DNA of 64,000 nt from Lutimaribacter degradans. GTDB taxonomy: Bacteria > Pseudomonadota > Alphaproteobacteria > Rhodobacterales > Rhodobacteraceae. The first letter of the stretch is position 1, and each line of letters opens with the position of its first letter. The notes beneath the pieces were generated by a model. That model had not been told where the DNA came from and did no database searches. It saw nothing but the letters and a program-made list of their open reading frames with translations. Of this stretch, positions 45,006-54,450 are shown in pieces. Made by a program: the position numbers and the translations under genes. The stretch covers positions 62,001-126,000 of the forward strand of contig NZ_JAMQGO010000002.1 of assembly GCF_023703375.1 (NCBI RefSeq), written 5' to 3'.

Positions 45006-45680
45006 TTACTTGAACTTGTCCAACAGCTTTTGCATGGGGTTCCGGGTGTCTTGCGGTTCCGCGACCGGCGCGTCGGGCTTTTCGGGTTTGGGTTTGGGCG
45101 CGGTTTTCTGCGGTGCGGGCCGGGCCTGCGCGATAGCGTTGAGGAATTTCGGCCCCTCCCCAGCCGCCAGGTCGGGCGCGCCACGCCCGATGCCGCGCAA
45201 CAGATCCTCCAGCCAGTCCTGATCGGCCTTGGCGAAATCCGACAGCACGTAGCTGGCCACGCGGTCCTTGTGGCCGGGATGCCCAATGCCCAGCCGCACC
45301 CGCGCATAGTCGGCGCCGATATGGCCGTGGACCGAACGCAACCCGTTATGGCCTGCATGGCCCCCGCCCTGTTTCAGCCGCACCTTGCCCGGGGCCAGGT
45401 CAAGCTCGTCGTGAAACACCGTCACGTCGGCAGGCGTCAGCTTGTAAAAGCGCATCGCCTCGCCGACGGCCTGGCCCGAGAGATTCATGAAGGTCTCGGG
45501 TTTGAGCAGCAGCACCTTTTCCGCGCCCAACCGCCCCTCGGTCAACAGGCCCTGGAATTTCGAGCGCCAGGGTGCGAATCCGTGATCTTCGGCCACGCGC
45601 TCGAGGGCCATGAAGCCGATATTGTGCCGGTTATGGCTGTATTTCGTGCCCGGATTACCCAGACCCACCCAAAGCTGCAT
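45006..45680 (-). CDS. pth: Peptidyl-tRNA hydrolase
   Basis: Recycles peptidyl-tRNA. The 224-aa protein has GLGNPGTKYSHNRHNIGF with the catalytic His, KPETFMNLSG, HDELDLAPGKVRLK and GGHAGHNGLRS. The last 35 residues are a Lys/Pro-rich extension beyond the usual 190-200 aa. rplY lies nearby in divergent context, the common pth/rplY association. Confidence 0.97.
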   Translation of the reverse strand: MQLWVGLGNPGTKYSHNRHNIGFMALERVAEDHGFAPWRSKFQGLLTEGRLGAEKVLLLKPETFMNLSGQAVGEAMRFYKLTPADVTVFHDELDLAPGKVRLKQGGGHAGHNGLRSVHGHIGADYARVRLGIGHPGHKDRVASYVLSDFAKADQDWLEDLLRGIGRGAPDLAAGEGPKFLNAIAQARPAPQKTAPKPKPEKPDAPVAEPQDTRNPMQKLLDKFK

Positions 45681-45766
45681 CGCGCGCTCCTGCCGTTTTG
45701 TCGCGGTGAAGGATATTGACGCGCGCGCGGGTTTTCAATGAACTGCGGCACAACAATGGGGGCTGC

Positions 45767-46090
45767 ATGGCTTATATCGCGATGAACCGCTTTCGGGTGC
45801 TGCCCGGACAGGAGGAAACATTCGAAACCATCTGGCGCGAACGCGAAAGCAAGCTGTCGGAAATGCCGGGATTCGTGGAATTCAGAATGTTGAAAGGGCC
45901 CGAGAAGGACGGGCATCGCCTTTATATCTCGCACGCGACATGGGCCAGCGAAGAAGATTTTCGCGGCTGGCTGACATCCAGCCAGTTTCGCGGCAGCCAC
46001 AAGAACGCGGGCCGCAACCGTATGGAGGGCGTGATCGACGGACCGCCCGATTTCGAAGGGTTCGAAACGGTGCTGCACCAGGGGGCCTGA
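45767..46090 (+). CDS. Antibiotic biosynthesis monooxygenase / IsdG-like haem-degrading protein
   Basis: 107-aa ferredoxin-like ABM-domain protein from ATG 45767. It retains the Asn-Trp-His set of IsdG/HmoB haem oxygenases: Asn7 in IAMNRF, Trp68 in RGWLTS and His78 ten residues later in GSHKN, the same Trp-His spacing as IsdG. Haem breakdown is therefore plausible, but many ABM proteins share the fold. It stands alone between pth and rplY. Confidence 0.75.
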   Translation: MAYIAMNRFRVLPGQEETFETIWRERESKLSEMPGFVEFRMLKGPEKDGHRLYISHATWASEEDFRGWLTSSQFRGSHKNAGRNRMEGVIDGPPDFEGFETVLHQGA

Positions 46091-46098
46091 CACTGAAA

Positions 46099-46130
46099 AA
46101 CGGCGCGGGGATGGATTGCCCCGCGCCGTT
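46099..46130 (-). terminator. Terminator of rplY (and of the opposing gene)
   Basis: Perfect 12-bp stem AACGGCGCGGGG / CCCCGCGCCGTT with an 8-base loop. On the minus strand it is followed by TTTTT, giving a classic terminator for rplY. Confidence 0.85.
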
Positions 46131-46157
46131 CAAGACTGTCCCTCGAGATGGGAAAGA

Positions 46158-46814
46158 TCAGTTTTCGTCTTCGTCCTGCTCGGTGGCGGGCACTTCGTCA
46201 GCTGCGGTCTCTTCGCCGTCTTCCTCGTCTTCGGCGGCGCGCAGGCCCGACGGGGCCGAGATGTTGGCGATCACGAAATCACGGTCGATCGTGGGCTTGG
46301 CACCTTGCGGCAGGTCCACCATCGAGATCGTCGCGGTGTCACCGATTTCCATGTCGGCCAGGTCGATGGTGATCTTTTCGGGAATATCGCCCGCTGTCAC
46401 CATCAGTTCGACCTCGGGGCGGACAACGGTCAGAACGCCGCCCTTCTTGATGCCCGGTGCCTCTTCCTCGTTCAGGAACTCGACCGGGATGAAGAGGTTG
46501 ATCTTGGACGTGCGGCGCAGGCGCATCAGGTCCAGGTGCGTGGGCAGGTCTTTTACCACGTCGCGCTGCACGTCGCGGCAGATCACGCGCACGTCGTCAT
46601 GGCCTTCGACCTTCAGGTTGAACAGCGTCGACTTGAAGCGACCAGCCTTCAACTGCTTGAGCAGCGCGTTGAAGGGAATATTGATGGGTAGCGGATCGAC
46701 GTCGCCGCCGAAAACGATACCCGGTACCATGCCGTCGCGCCGTGCCTGACGAGCGGCGCCCTTGCCTGTCCCCGTCCGGACTTGGGCGTGAAGATCAGGA
46801 ATTTCTCCAGCCAT
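46158..46814 (-). CDS. rplY: 50S ribosomal protein L25/general stress protein Ctc
   Basis: 218-aa long-type (CTC) L25 with the N-terminal 5S rRNA-binding beta-barrel (about 1-95) and the TL5-like C-terminal domain (about 100-190), ending in an acidic tail. ATG 46814 with GGAGA upstream. The upstream ORF extension to 47093 lies in the neighbouring GNAT gene region and is rejected. Confidence 0.95.
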   Translation of the reverse strand: MAGEIPDLHAQVRTGTGKGAARQARRDGMVPGIVFGGDVDPLPINIPFNALLKQLKAGRFKSTLFNLKVEGHDDVRVICRDVQRDVVKDLPTHLDLMRLRRTSKINLFIPVEFLNEEEAPGIKKGGVLTVVRPEVELMVTAGDIPEKITIDLADMEIGDTATISMVDLPQGAKPTIDRDFVIANISAPSGLRAAEDEEDGEETAADEVPATEQDEDEN

Positions 46815-46968
46815 TTGAATTCTCCATAAGCTAGGGCGGGGTGCCTCCAAGGCTGTCACCCCGCGTGAAGTCGCGCGTATAGACCGGATGGGGCGGTTTG
46901 GAAAGAGGTAAAACACCGATAGGCGGCCATGGCGCGCGGCAGCGGGACAAGCCGCGCCGGAACAGGCC

Positions 46969-47553
46969 TTACAATTCCCGCGTCCAGAATTGCAGCGGCT
47001 TTTTCGTCTCTTCCGCCCGGTCGATGTCTTTCCAGCCGAAATGTGCCACCGCGCCGGGCAGCTTTTCATAGCCGCGCTTGCGCCAGAAGGCATCGAGCGG
47101 GACGTAACCGGCCGGTTTCAGCGGATGGTCGTCGGGCCGCACCACGCCACAAAAGGCCGATGTCGCACGGCCCATCTCGCGGGCATGGTTCTCGCGCAGA
47201 TCGAAAAAACGATGCCCGACCCCTTGCCCGCGATACTCGGGCAAGAGGACGGATTCGGCGCAATAAAAGATGGATGTCAAATCCAGCACCATGCCGTCGA
47301 AGGCCGCGGCGAAATCATCGGCGTGATCCTCCATCGGTGTGCCGGTGGCAGCCCCCACCAGGCGCGCACCGTCAAAGGCGCCCACCACGATGGCGCCCGC
47401 GCTGTCACGATAGGATTGCAGGTAATCGCGTTCGTAATCCAGGTCACCGTCGTACAGGTACGGCCAGGCCCGGAACACCGCGATGCGCAGCCGCGCCACG
47501 TCGTCCAGCGCGGCATCGAGCGCCGCACCCCTCAAGGCGCGCACCTGTGTCAT
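46969..47553 (-). CDS. GNAT family N-acetyltransferase
   Basis: 194-aa acyltransferase with the acetyl-CoA motif [15 protein letters not shown] and later [12 protein letters not shown]. Contains [15 protein letters not shown] at the N-terminus, typical of one Rhodobacterales GNAT subgroup; substrate unknown. The start overlaps the NTF2-like gene stop (ATGA), so the two are cotranslated. Confidence 0.87.
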   Translation of the reverse strand: MTQVRALRGAALDAALDDVARLRIAVFRAWPYLYDGDLDYERDYLQSYRDSAGAIVVGAFDGARLVGAATGTPMEDHADDFAAAFDGMVLDLTSIFYCAESVLLPEYRGQGVGHRFFDLRENHAREMGRATSAFCGVVRPDDHPLKPAGYVPLDAFWRKRGYEKLPGAVAHFGWKDIDRAEETKKPLQFWTREL

Positions 47554-47957
47554 TCGGAAACCTGCGCGATCCAGTCGGCCAGGTTGTAATAGGTGACAAC
47601 ACGGGTGATTTGGCCGTCGCGCAACGAAAAGAACGAGCCGGCCGGCAAACGATAGCCCTGGCCCCTGGCCTCTGGCAGTCCGTCGTCGGTTTCCAGGTAG
47701 GTGCCGTTCACGATGTACTCGGCCGCCGCGCGGGTGCCATCATCGCTGGCGAAAATCACCATGTCGGTCAGGGTTTCATCGTAGCAACGGCTCATATGGG
47801 CGCAGAAATCGGCGAATTTCGCACGGCCTTCGCGGATATTGCCCTCGTTCACGTGATGGGCCACGTCATCGGAGAGGCAGGCCAGCATCCCATCGGTATC
47901 GCCGCCATTGAAGGCGTCGAAATAGCTTTTGATCGTGTTGCGCGCGGTTTCGGTCAT
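47550..47957 (-). CDS. NTF2-like (ketosteroid isomerase-related/SnoaL) family protein
   Basis: 135-aa cone-shaped NTF2-fold protein: N-terminal helix with YFDAFNGGDTDGMLACLSDD, GRAKFADFCAHM, and C-terminal strands FSLRDGQITRVVTYYN. Such proteins bind small hydrophobic ligands or act as isomerases; no catalytic call made. ATG 47957 with GGAGA 9 bases upstream is preferred over 47972. Confidence 0.82.
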   Translation of the reverse strand: MTETARNTIKSYFDAFNGGDTDGMLACLSDDVAHHVNEGNIREGRAKFADFCAHMSRCYDETLTDMVIFASDDGTRAAAEYIVNGTYLETDDGLPEARGQGYRLPAGSFFSLRDGQITRVVTYYNLADWIAQVSE

Positions 47958-48055
47958 CTGCCGTATCTCCATGTGTCATCGGCGCTTGCGTAGCACCTGC
48001 GCCCCCTGCCCTCCTAGGGCCAAAGCGGCAGGATGCGGCCTGCCCGCGACAGGGT

Positions 48056-48517
48056 TCAATCGTCTTGCGGCGGGCCCCAGCGCCGGGTCAGATGCGACAC
48101 GATCTGGTCGCGGGTCTGGCGATAGGCATCCAGCTTGGCCTCGCGCGTTTCACCAAGGCCCGTCGGGTCCATGATCGGCCAGTATTCGACCTCGAGGTGA
48201 AACACCCGCGTCAGCTCCAGCGCCTGGCGCTGGCTGGCCGGCGACAGCGCCACCACCAGGTCAAACGCCGAAAGGTCATCGCCCCATTCCTGCAACTGCT
48301 CGAAACTGCGCGACCGATGCCGCGAAAGCTCTACCCCGATCTCGGCGCAAACGGCGATGGCGAAGCCGTCGATCTCCAGCTCGCTTTTCACCCCCACCGA
48401 TTGCACGTAGGTGTCGGTGCCGTAGAACTTTTTCATGATGCCCTCGGCCATGGGCGAGCGCACCGCGTTGTGATCGCAACAAAACAGCACCGATTGGGGT
48501 AGATCGCGCGGCACCAT
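48056..48517 (-). CDS. Low-molecular-weight phosphatase family protein (ArsC/LMW-PTP fold)
   Basis: 153 aa from ATG 48517, overlapping the UPF0262 stop (TGATG). The P-loop varies from C-x5-R-S: LFCCDHNAVRSPMAEG keeps Cys, Arg and Ser, and WPIMDPTGLGE holds the general-acid Asp. Likely a protein-tyrosine phosphatase or arsenate-reductase relative. A typical partner of hisD-UPF0262 in alphaproteobacteria. Confidence 0.85.
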   Translation of the reverse strand: MVPRDLPQSVLFCCDHNAVRSPMAEGIMKKFYGTDTYVQSVGVKSELEIDGFAIAVCAEIGVELSRHRSRSFEQLQEWGDDLSAFDLVVALSPASQRQALELTRVFHLEVEYWPIMDPTGLGETREAKLDAYRQTRDQIVSHLTRRWGPPQDD

Positions 48518-48996
48518 CAGCCCCCGAAATGCAGAACGCAGATCAGGGTGAACAGGCGGCGCGCGGTGTCGTTGTCGATCTCGGCCTTGCCGTCCAGCCG
48601 CTCGGCGAGGATCCGCGCGCCCTCGTTGTGGATGCCGCGCCGGGCCATGTCGATCGTTTCGATCTGGGCGGGGGCCGAATTCTTGACCGCGTCGTAGTAG
48701 CTTTCGCAAATGGCCCAGTAATCCTTGACCACCTGCCGGAACGGAGACAGCGACAAGTGGAATTCCGCCGCCTTTTCGTCGGCCTCGGTCAGCACATCGA
48801 AAACCAGCCGTTTCTCGCGGATCGACAGCGCTACGCGATAGGGCCCGTCGGGCACCGCGCGATCATCGCGTTTGGGCAGGGAAAAACTGTTTTCCTCCAA
48901 CAGGTCGAACATGGCAACCTTGCGCTCTTGTTCGATCTCTGGGGTGGGCGGCGGCAGATTTGCGTCGTCCAACTCGATATGAGTGATGTAGGACAT
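48517..48996 (-). CDS. UPF0262 family protein
   Basis: 159-aa protein, family of unknown function restricted mainly to alphaproteobacteria. Recognised by PEIEQERKVAMFDLLEENSF, the FHLSLSPFRQVVKDYWAICESYYDA region and RGIHNEGARIL. Start ATG 48996 (MSYITHIEL). Located between hisD and the phosphatase gene. Confidence 0.9.
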   Translation of the reverse strand: MSYITHIELDDANLPPPTPEIEQERKVAMFDLLEENSFSLPKRDDRAVPDGPYRVALSIREKRLVFDVLTEADEKAAEFHLSLSPFRQVVKDYWAICESYYDAVKNSAPAQIETIDMARRGIHNEGARILAERLDGKAEIDNDTARRLFTLICVLHFGG

Positions 48997-49129
48997 GAGT
49001 CTTCTCGCATTTGGGTGTCCCGTCCCTAGCGCAGCGGTGCGATTTCGGCAATGCGCGATAAAAAACGCGCCGACCGCTGTGGCCAACCAGGCGCGAACAG
49101 TCCGCGCGCGGCGCCCGGGGATACCGGCG

Positions 49130-50434
49130 TCAGCCCTCGTTCAAGCGGTTCAACCGGGCTCGCACGCTCAACCCGTGGGCTTCGAGGCTTTCGGAAATCG
49201 CAAGCGTTTCCGCCGCCGGACCGATGGCTGCCAACGCACCCGGCGACATCTTGGCCAGCGTCGTGCGCTTGAGGAAATCCATCACTGACAGGCCCGAGGA
49301 AAACCGCGCCGAACGCGCGGTGGGCAGCACGTGGTTCGGCCCGCCGACATAGTCACCGATCGCCTCGGGCGTCCAGGCGCCAAGGAAGATAGCACCGGCA
49401 TGGGTGATCTTTTCGGCCAGCGCGTCGGGGTTTTCGACGCATAGCTCCAGGTGCTCGGGCGCCACGCGGTTGGACAGCGATGCGGCGGTATCAAGGTCGG
49501 GCACGGTGACGATCGCGCCGAAATCGCGCCAACTGGCGCCGGCGATCTCGCGCCGTTCCAGCGTGGTCAGGTAACGCTCGACCGCCACGGCCACGGCCTT
49601 GGCCATCACCGGGCTGTCGGTAATCAGGATCGACTGCGCGCTTTCGTCATGCTCGGCCTGGCTCAACAGGTCCAGCGCGATCCAGTCGGGGTCGTTATCG
49701 GCATCCGCGATCACCAGTATCTCGGATGGGCCGGCGATCATGTCTATCCCCACCTTGCCGAACACGCGCCGCTTGGCCGCGGCGACATAGGCATTGCCGG
49801 GGCCGGTGATCTTGTCCACCGGGGCGATGGTTTCGGTGCCATAGGCCAGCGCCGCCACGGCCTGCGCACCGCCGACCCGGTAAATCTCGTCCACGCCCGC
49901 GATGCGCGCGGCCAGCAGAACCAGCGGGTTGGCCACCCCGTCGGGCGTGGGCACCACGATGGCGAGCCGCTCGACCCCGGCCACCTTGGCCGGGATGGCG
50001 TTCATCAGGACCGAGGACGGGTAGGAGGCCAGCCCGCCCGGCACGTAAAGACCGGCTGCCGAAACCGGCGTCCAGCGCCAGCCAAGGGTCGCGCCGTCAG
50101 GGTCCGTCCAGCTTTGATCCTCGGGCATCTGGCGCACGTGATAGGCGCGGATGCGCTCGGCCGCCTGTTCCAGCGCGGCGCGCTCATGGGCGGGCACCCG
50201 GGCGATCAGCGCCTCGACCTCGTCCTCGGAAAAGCGCAGGGTCTCGGCCGTCAGCTCCTGCCGGTCGAATTTCGCCGTCAGTTCGATCAGGGCCGCATCG
50301 CCACGCGCGCGCACATCCGCGATGATGGCCGACACCGTGTCGTCAACATCGACGCTGTCTTCGCGCTTGGCCGACAAAAGCGCGACAAAGGCTGCTTCGA
50401 ACCCGGGGTCGGTGGCATCGAGAAACTGGGGCAT
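49130..50434 (-). CDS. hisD: Histidinol dehydrogenase
   Basis: Last two steps of histidine biosynthesis, zinc- and NAD-dependent. The 434-aa protein has the usual length; GPGNAYVAAAKRRVFG, AGPSEILVIAD and LLSQAEHDESAQ are visible, together with the C-terminal VGGPNHVLPT. It is 173 bases after the DUF2948 gene, part of a conserved murA-DUF2948-hisD-UPF0262 array. Confidence 0.97.
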   Translation of the reverse strand: MPQFLDATDPGFEAAFVALLSAKREDSVDVDDTVSAIIADVRARGDAALIELTAKFDRQELTAETLRFSEDEVEALIARVPAHERAALEQAAERIRAYHVRQMPEDQSWTDPDGATLGWRWTPVSAAGLYVPGGLASYPSSVLMNAIPAKVAGVERLAIVVPTPDGVANPLVLLAARIAGVDEIYRVGGAQAVAALAYGTETIAPVDKITGPGNAYVAAAKRRVFGKVGIDMIAGPSEILVIADADNDPDWIALDLLSQAEHDESAQSILITDSPVMAKAVAVAVERYLTTLERREIAGASWRDFGAIVTVPDLDTAASLSNRVAPEHLELCVENPDALAEKITHAGAIFLGAWTPEAIGDYVGGPNHVLPTARSARFSSGLSVMDFLKRTTLAKMSPGALAAIGPAAETLAISESLEAHGLSVRARLNRLNEG

Positions 50435-50607
50435 TCATCCCTCCTGCAAGGCGTGCCAGTCACTTAGCGCCCCCGCCCGCCCGGCTCAAGCCGCATCCCT
50501 TCATCCGGCCAGATAAACCGGCGACAGGACGCGCGCTTTGTCCGCGGGCCACGGACGCGATACCGCAGCAGGGGTTCAGGCGTTCGGTGCTGCCTTATTC
50601 ATGCGGG

Positions 50608-51078
50608 TCAGTCGTCATGCGCGGGCACCTTGCCCGAGGGCGCGCGGTAAGGCCGCGTTACGTCCCGCAGGCCAACCTCCAGCGCCTCGACATCCAGCCG
50701 GATCGCGCCGTCACCGGCCAGTTGCAGCTCTACAATGCCGCCGGGCGCCTCGGCCGGTTGCCAGTCGATCGCCAGCAGCGACAAGACCGTATCGGCATCG
50801 CCGCGCGGCACACCCTGGCTTGCCACTTTCAACACGTTTTCAAAGAACAACACCGACTGAACGCGCTCGGGCCCGTGGCGGTCACGGCCCGCATCCTCCC
50901 AGCGAAAGCGGTTAAGCAGCAGCGCGAACCGCCGTTCGCGCGCGCGCCATGTCATTTCCGATGCGGGAAAGACGGCGTCTTGCACAAGCGCGGAAATTAT
51001 CTTGAGATCCTCGGCATTCAAAGCGCCCAGGTTCAGCGGCGCGTCGCGCGCATCTTCGAATCTGGCATCTTCGGTCAC
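50608..51078 (-). CDS. DUF2948 family protein
   Basis: 156-aa protein of the alphaproteobacterial DUF2948 family: [20 protein letters not shown], an RFRWEDAG motif and [19 protein letters not shown] in the C-terminal half. Function unknown. Starts at GTG 51078 overlapping the murA stop (GTGA). Confidence 0.88.
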   Translation of the reverse strand: MTEDARFEDARDAPLNLGALNAEDLKIISALVQDAVFPASEMTWRARERRFALLLNRFRWEDAGRDRHGPERVQSVLFFENVLKVASQGVPRGDADTVLSLLAIDWQPAEAPGGIVELQLAGDGAIRLDVEALEVGLRDVTRPYRAPSGKVPAHDD

Positions 51079-52343
51079 TGGCCGCTCACCCTTTCGATAT
51101 GGGCTCCGACATTGCCCAGCTTCTCTTCTACCCTCTCATACCCGCGATCAAGATGATAGACACGGTTCACGATGGTCTCGCCCTCGGCCGCCAGCCCCGC
51201 CAAGATCAGCGACACGCTGGCGCGCAGGTCGGTCGCCATCACCGGCGCCCCTTTCAACCGCTCGACCCCGCGCACCGTGGCCGTGCCGCCCGATACGTCG
51301 ATATCGGCCCCCATGCGCATCAGCTCGGGCGCATGCATGAAACGGTTCTCGAAAATCTTTTCCTCCAGCACGCTTGTGCCCTCGGCCATGCAAAGCAAGG
51401 CCATCATCTGTGCCTGCAAATCGGTGGGAAAGCCCGGAAAAGGTTCGGTGGTCACGTCCACCGCGCGGATGCCGCCGTTGGTGCGGCTCACCTTGACGCC
51501 GGCCCCTGTCTGCGCGACCGAGATGCCCGCCGCGTCCAGCTTTTCGCAAAAAGCGCCCACCAGGTCGATCCGACCGCCCAGGCATTCGACCTCGCCGCCA
51601 CAAATCGCCGGCGCCAGCATGTAGGTGCCCAGTTCGATCCGGTCGGTGACAACCGGGTGCGTCGCACCGCCCAGCCGATCGACACCTTCGATGGTGATCG
51701 TGCGGCTGCCCTCGCCCGCGATCCGCGCGCCCATTCGTCGCAGGCACTGCGCCAGGTCGACGATCTCGGGCTCGCGGGCGGCGTTTTTCAAAACCGTCGT
51801 CCCCTTGGCCAGGGTCGCCGCCATCAGCGCGTTTTCCGTCGCCCCCACCGAGACCGTGGGAAACTCGAACACGCCGCCCTTCAGCCCGCCCGGCGCGCTG
51901 GCGTGCACGTAACCGTCGCGCAGCTCCATCTCGGCGCCCATCGCCTCGAGCGCGCGCAGATGCAGGTCGACCGGCCGCGCACCGATGGCGCAGCCACCGG
52001 GCAGCGACACCTCGGCCCGGCCCTCGCGCGCCAGAAGCGGACCCAGCACCAGGATCGAGGCGCGCATCTTGCGCACGATGTCATAATCGGCACGGGTGCT
52101 GGACAATTTTTGGCTGCTCAGCACCAGAACCTGCCCGTCCTGCGTCGTGGAAACCTCGGCGCCCAGCGATTGCAACAGCTCTGTCATCGTGCGGATGTCG
52201 GACAGGCGCGGCGCGTTGGTCAGCGTCAACGGCTCGTCGCTCAACAGCGTGGCGGGCATCAGCGTCAGGCAGGCATTCTTGGCCCCGGCTATCGGAATCT
52301 GCCCGCTGAGCGCGCCGTTTCCGCGCACGATGATCGATTCCAT
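51075..52343 (-). CDS. murA: UDP-N-acetylglucosamine 1-carboxyvinyltransferase
   Basis: First committed step of peptidoglycan synthesis. 422 aa from ATG 52343. The catalytic Cys loop reads [14 protein letters not shown], so Cys is retained and fosfomycin sensitivity expected. [11 protein letters not shown] at the N-terminus and the C-terminal [19 protein letters not shown] region fit. The start shares a base with the stop of a small upstream gene. Confidence 0.97.
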   Translation of the reverse strand: MESIIVRGNGALSGQIPIAGAKNACLTLMPATLLSDEPLTLTNAPRLSDIRTMTELLQSLGAEVSTTQDGQVLVLSSQKLSSTRADYDIVRKMRASILVLGPLLAREGRAEVSLPGGCAIGARPVDLHLRALEAMGAEMELRDGYVHASAPGGLKGGVFEFPTVSVGATENALMAATLAKGTTVLKNAAREPEIVDLAQCLRRMGARIAGEGSRTITIEGVDRLGGATHPVVTDRIELGTYMLAPAICGGEVECLGGRIDLVGAFCEKLDAAGISVAQTGAGVKVSRTNGGIRAVDVTTEPFPGFPTDLQAQMMALLCMAEGTSVLEEKIFENRFMHAPELMRMGADIDVSGGTATVRGVERLKGAPVMATDLRASVSLILAGLAAEGETIVNRVYHLDRGYERVEEKLGNVGAHIERVSGQ

Positions 52344-52507
52344 CAACCCTGCCCCTTTTCGCCGGTGTCATCGCCGCCATCCCGGCCGGCCCGTGCGCGC
52401 GCCTGCGCCTTGCGCCTTGCCATATTGGCCTTGAGCGCGGCCTTCAACCGGGCATCACGGTCGGCATCCTTTTTCGCCTGGTTCTTACTGCTGTTCTTAT
52501 CGGCCAT
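52343..52507 (-). CDS. 54-aa highly charged protein coupled to murA
   Basis: ATG 52507 (GGGGGC upstream) to a TGA sharing a base with the murA ATG (TGATG). The peptide begins [20 protein letters not shown], is rich in Lys/Arg/Ala and ends [10 protein letters not shown]. The [20 protein letters not shown] stretch is helical and basic. I recall similar short proteins before murA in this order. Function unknown. The stop/start coupling supports it being real. Confidence 0.65.
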   Translation of the reverse strand: MADKNSSKNQAKKDADRDARLKAALKANMARRKAQARARAGRDGGDDTGEKGQG

Positions 52508-52595
52508 GCCCCCTGTCTACAGCAGGGTTGAAAAAGCGTCCAGATTGCGCTTGCACCCGCACGGATTTGCGTCTAATCAGCCGCCCACGCACGGC

Positions 52596-52670
<75 letters not shown>

Positions 52671-52821
52671 CTTCCCCAAAACCCTGCTATCGTGGGCGTC
52701 AGTCATCGGCGAGATCACGCAACGATGATCGCGGCAGCCCCGGTCGTAATTGCAACGCGGCGCGCGCTTTGGCATCTTGTCACATGTAAGAACAAAATTT
52801 GGTAAAAGAGGTATCGGGCAC

Positions 52822-53136
52822 ATGAAACAAGCGGCGCATGCAGTCATTCTGGCCACGTTTCTTTTGCCCCTGCTGCCGGTTGCGGCGGCCCAGGCAGGGC
52901 CGATCGACCGGGCCTGCAACGCCAGCCCGCGCAAGCAGAAATCAATCAGCCTGTGCGCCTGCATCCAGCGCGTGGCCGATGCCTCGCTGACCCGCAGGGA
53001 ACAGCGCCAGGCGGCCCGGTTCTTCAGCGACCCGCATCGCGCGCAGGAAACCCGGCAGTCGGACCGCCCCGGAGATGAGCTGTTCTGGAAACGCTACAGG
53101 GCCTTCGGCGACCTGGCCGAGCGCACCTGCCGCTGA
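52822..53136 (+). CDS. Small exported Cys-containing protein
   Basis: 104 aa with a signal peptide (MKQAAHAVILATFLLPLLPV, cleavage near AQA-GP) and a mature chain with CNASPR, SLCACIQRVAD, and ARFFSDPHRAQETRQSD, ending AERTC. Four Cys probably form disulfides in the periplasm. The family is common in Rhodobacterales and, as I recall, often labelled 'arginine transporter', which the sequence does not support. Function unknown. Confidence 0.75.
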   Translation: MKQAAHAVILATFLLPLLPVAAAQAGPIDRACNASPRKQKSISLCACIQRVADASLTRREQRQAARFFSDPHRAQETRQSDRPGDELFWKRYRAFGDLAERTCR

Positions 53137-53151
53137 TACCCGCGCGGCCCG

Positions 53152-53586
53152 TCAGCCGTGGGTGATCAGACCCCGCGCGCATGTTTCGATCAGGTCGAGG
53201 CAACCATCGAAATCTCGGGTATAATACGGGTCTGGCACATGATCGGCGGCCCCGTCGCCGAACTCGGTCAGCAGCCGCACCGGCGTTGTATTGCCCGCGG
53301 GGCGCAATGCCTCGATCCTTGCCAGGTTGCTGTCATCCATTGCCACGATCATGTCGAAAGCATCGAAATCCTGAACCGTGAACTGGCGGGCGCGCAGGTC
53401 GGCCATTTCGAGCCCGCGCGCACGGGCTGCTTGCTGCATCGGGGCATAGGGCGGCTCGCCCACGTGCCAATCCGATGTGCCGGCGCTGTCGATCTGCCAA
53501 TCGGGAGCCAGGGCGCGCGTCACCGCATGGGCCGAGGGAGAGCGGCAGATATTGCCAAGGCAGACAAAGAGGATACGCTTGCTCAT
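53152..53586 (-). CDS. Low-molecular-weight protein-tyrosine phosphatase
   Basis: 144 aa from ATG 53586. The classic N-terminal P-loop CLGNICRSP and C-terminal VPDPYYT with the general-acid Asp are complete. Acts on phosphotyrosine, often in exopolysaccharide control. Divergent from cobB with 38 bases between start codons. Confidence 0.94.
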   Translation of the reverse strand: MSKRILFVCLGNICRSPSAHAVTRALAPDWQIDSAGTSDWHVGEPPYAPMQQAARARGLEMADLRARQFTVQDFDAFDMIVAMDDSNLARIEALRPAGNTTPVRLLTEFGDGAADHVPDPYYTRDFDGCLDLIETCARGLITHG

Positions 53587-53624
53587 GGCGTCGTTCTGGC
53601 GCCAAATCGAAGAAAGGGCAAGCC

Positions 53625-54323
53625 ATGGACAAGATCGTGATCCTGACAGGGGCAGGCATTTCCGCCGAAAGCGGGCTGGGCACCTTTCGCGACAAGGATG
53701 GCCTGTGGACCCGCTATCCCATTGAGGATGTCGCCACACCCGAAGGATTTGCCCGCAACCCCGCGCTGGTGCAGGATTTCTACAACCAGCGCCGCGCGCA
53801 GGCGGCAACCGCACAGCCCAACGCGGCGCACCGGGCACTGGCGCGGTTGCAGGCCGAACACCCCGGCGAGGTCGTGATCGTCACGCAGAACGTGGACGCG
53901 CTGCACGAGGCGGGCGGGGCCAAGGGCGTGATTCACATGCATGGCGAACTGGCCCGCGCGCTGTGCAATGCCTGCGCCCACCGCTGGGACGCACCCGAGG
54001 TGATGGCCCCCGGCACCCCCTGCCCCGCCTGCGCGGCACCGACCGTGCGGCCCGACGTGGTGTGGTTCGGAGAAATGCCTTACCGGATGGACGAGGTTTT
54101 TGCCCATCTCGGGCAGGCCGACCTGTTCGCGGCTATCGGCACCTCGGGCAATGTCTATCCTGCGGCGGGGTTCGTGCAAGAGGCCGCGATGGCCGGCGCG
54201 CATACGGTCGAGCTGAACCTCGAACCCTCGTCCACGGTGTCGGATTTTGCCGAAACGCGGTTCGGCCCGGCCTCGTCCATCATGCCCGATTGGGTGGATG
54301 CGGTTTTATCGGGACGGGCCTGA
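53625..54323 (+). CDS. cobB: NAD-dependent protein deacylase (sirtuin)
   Basis: 232-aa class III sirtuin from ATG 53625. LTGAGISAESGLGTFR, TQNVDALHEAGG, HMHGEL (catalytic His) and zinc Cys pairs CNAC and CPAC are present. Tyr53 and Arg56 in FYNQRR are the residues that give E. coli CobB and SIRT5 affinity for succinyl-lysine, so desuccinylase as well as deacetylase activity is expected. Possible target: the lysine of PrpE-type synthetases. Confidence 0.94.
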   Translation: MDKIVILTGAGISAESGLGTFRDKDGLWTRYPIEDVATPEGFARNPALVQDFYNQRRAQAATAQPNAAHRALARLQAEHPGEVVIVTQNVDALHEAGGAKGVIHMHGELARALCNACAHRWDAPEVMAPGTPCPACAAPTVRPDVVWFGEMPYRMDEVFAHLGQADLFAAIGTSGNVYPAAGFVQEAAMAGAHTVELNLEPSSTVSDFAETRFGPASSIMPDWVDAVLSGRA

Positions 54324-54385
54324 GCGCGGACCATTCCCGCGCATGCTCACGTCGCGCAAACTGGCGCGAAAACCACAAAAACCAA

Positions 54386-54411
54386 CGCCCCCGCAGATCG
54401 CTGCGAGGGCG
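54386..54411 (-). terminator. Terminator after the copper chaperone gene
   Basis: Stem GCCCCCGCAG / CTGCGAGGGC with a short loop; the minus strand continues GTTGGTTTTTG. It lies between convergent cobB and the PCu(A)C gene. Confidence 0.65.
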
Positions 54412-54450
54412 CCATTCGGGTGATGGTGGCCGGGGCCACAGCCCAAGACC

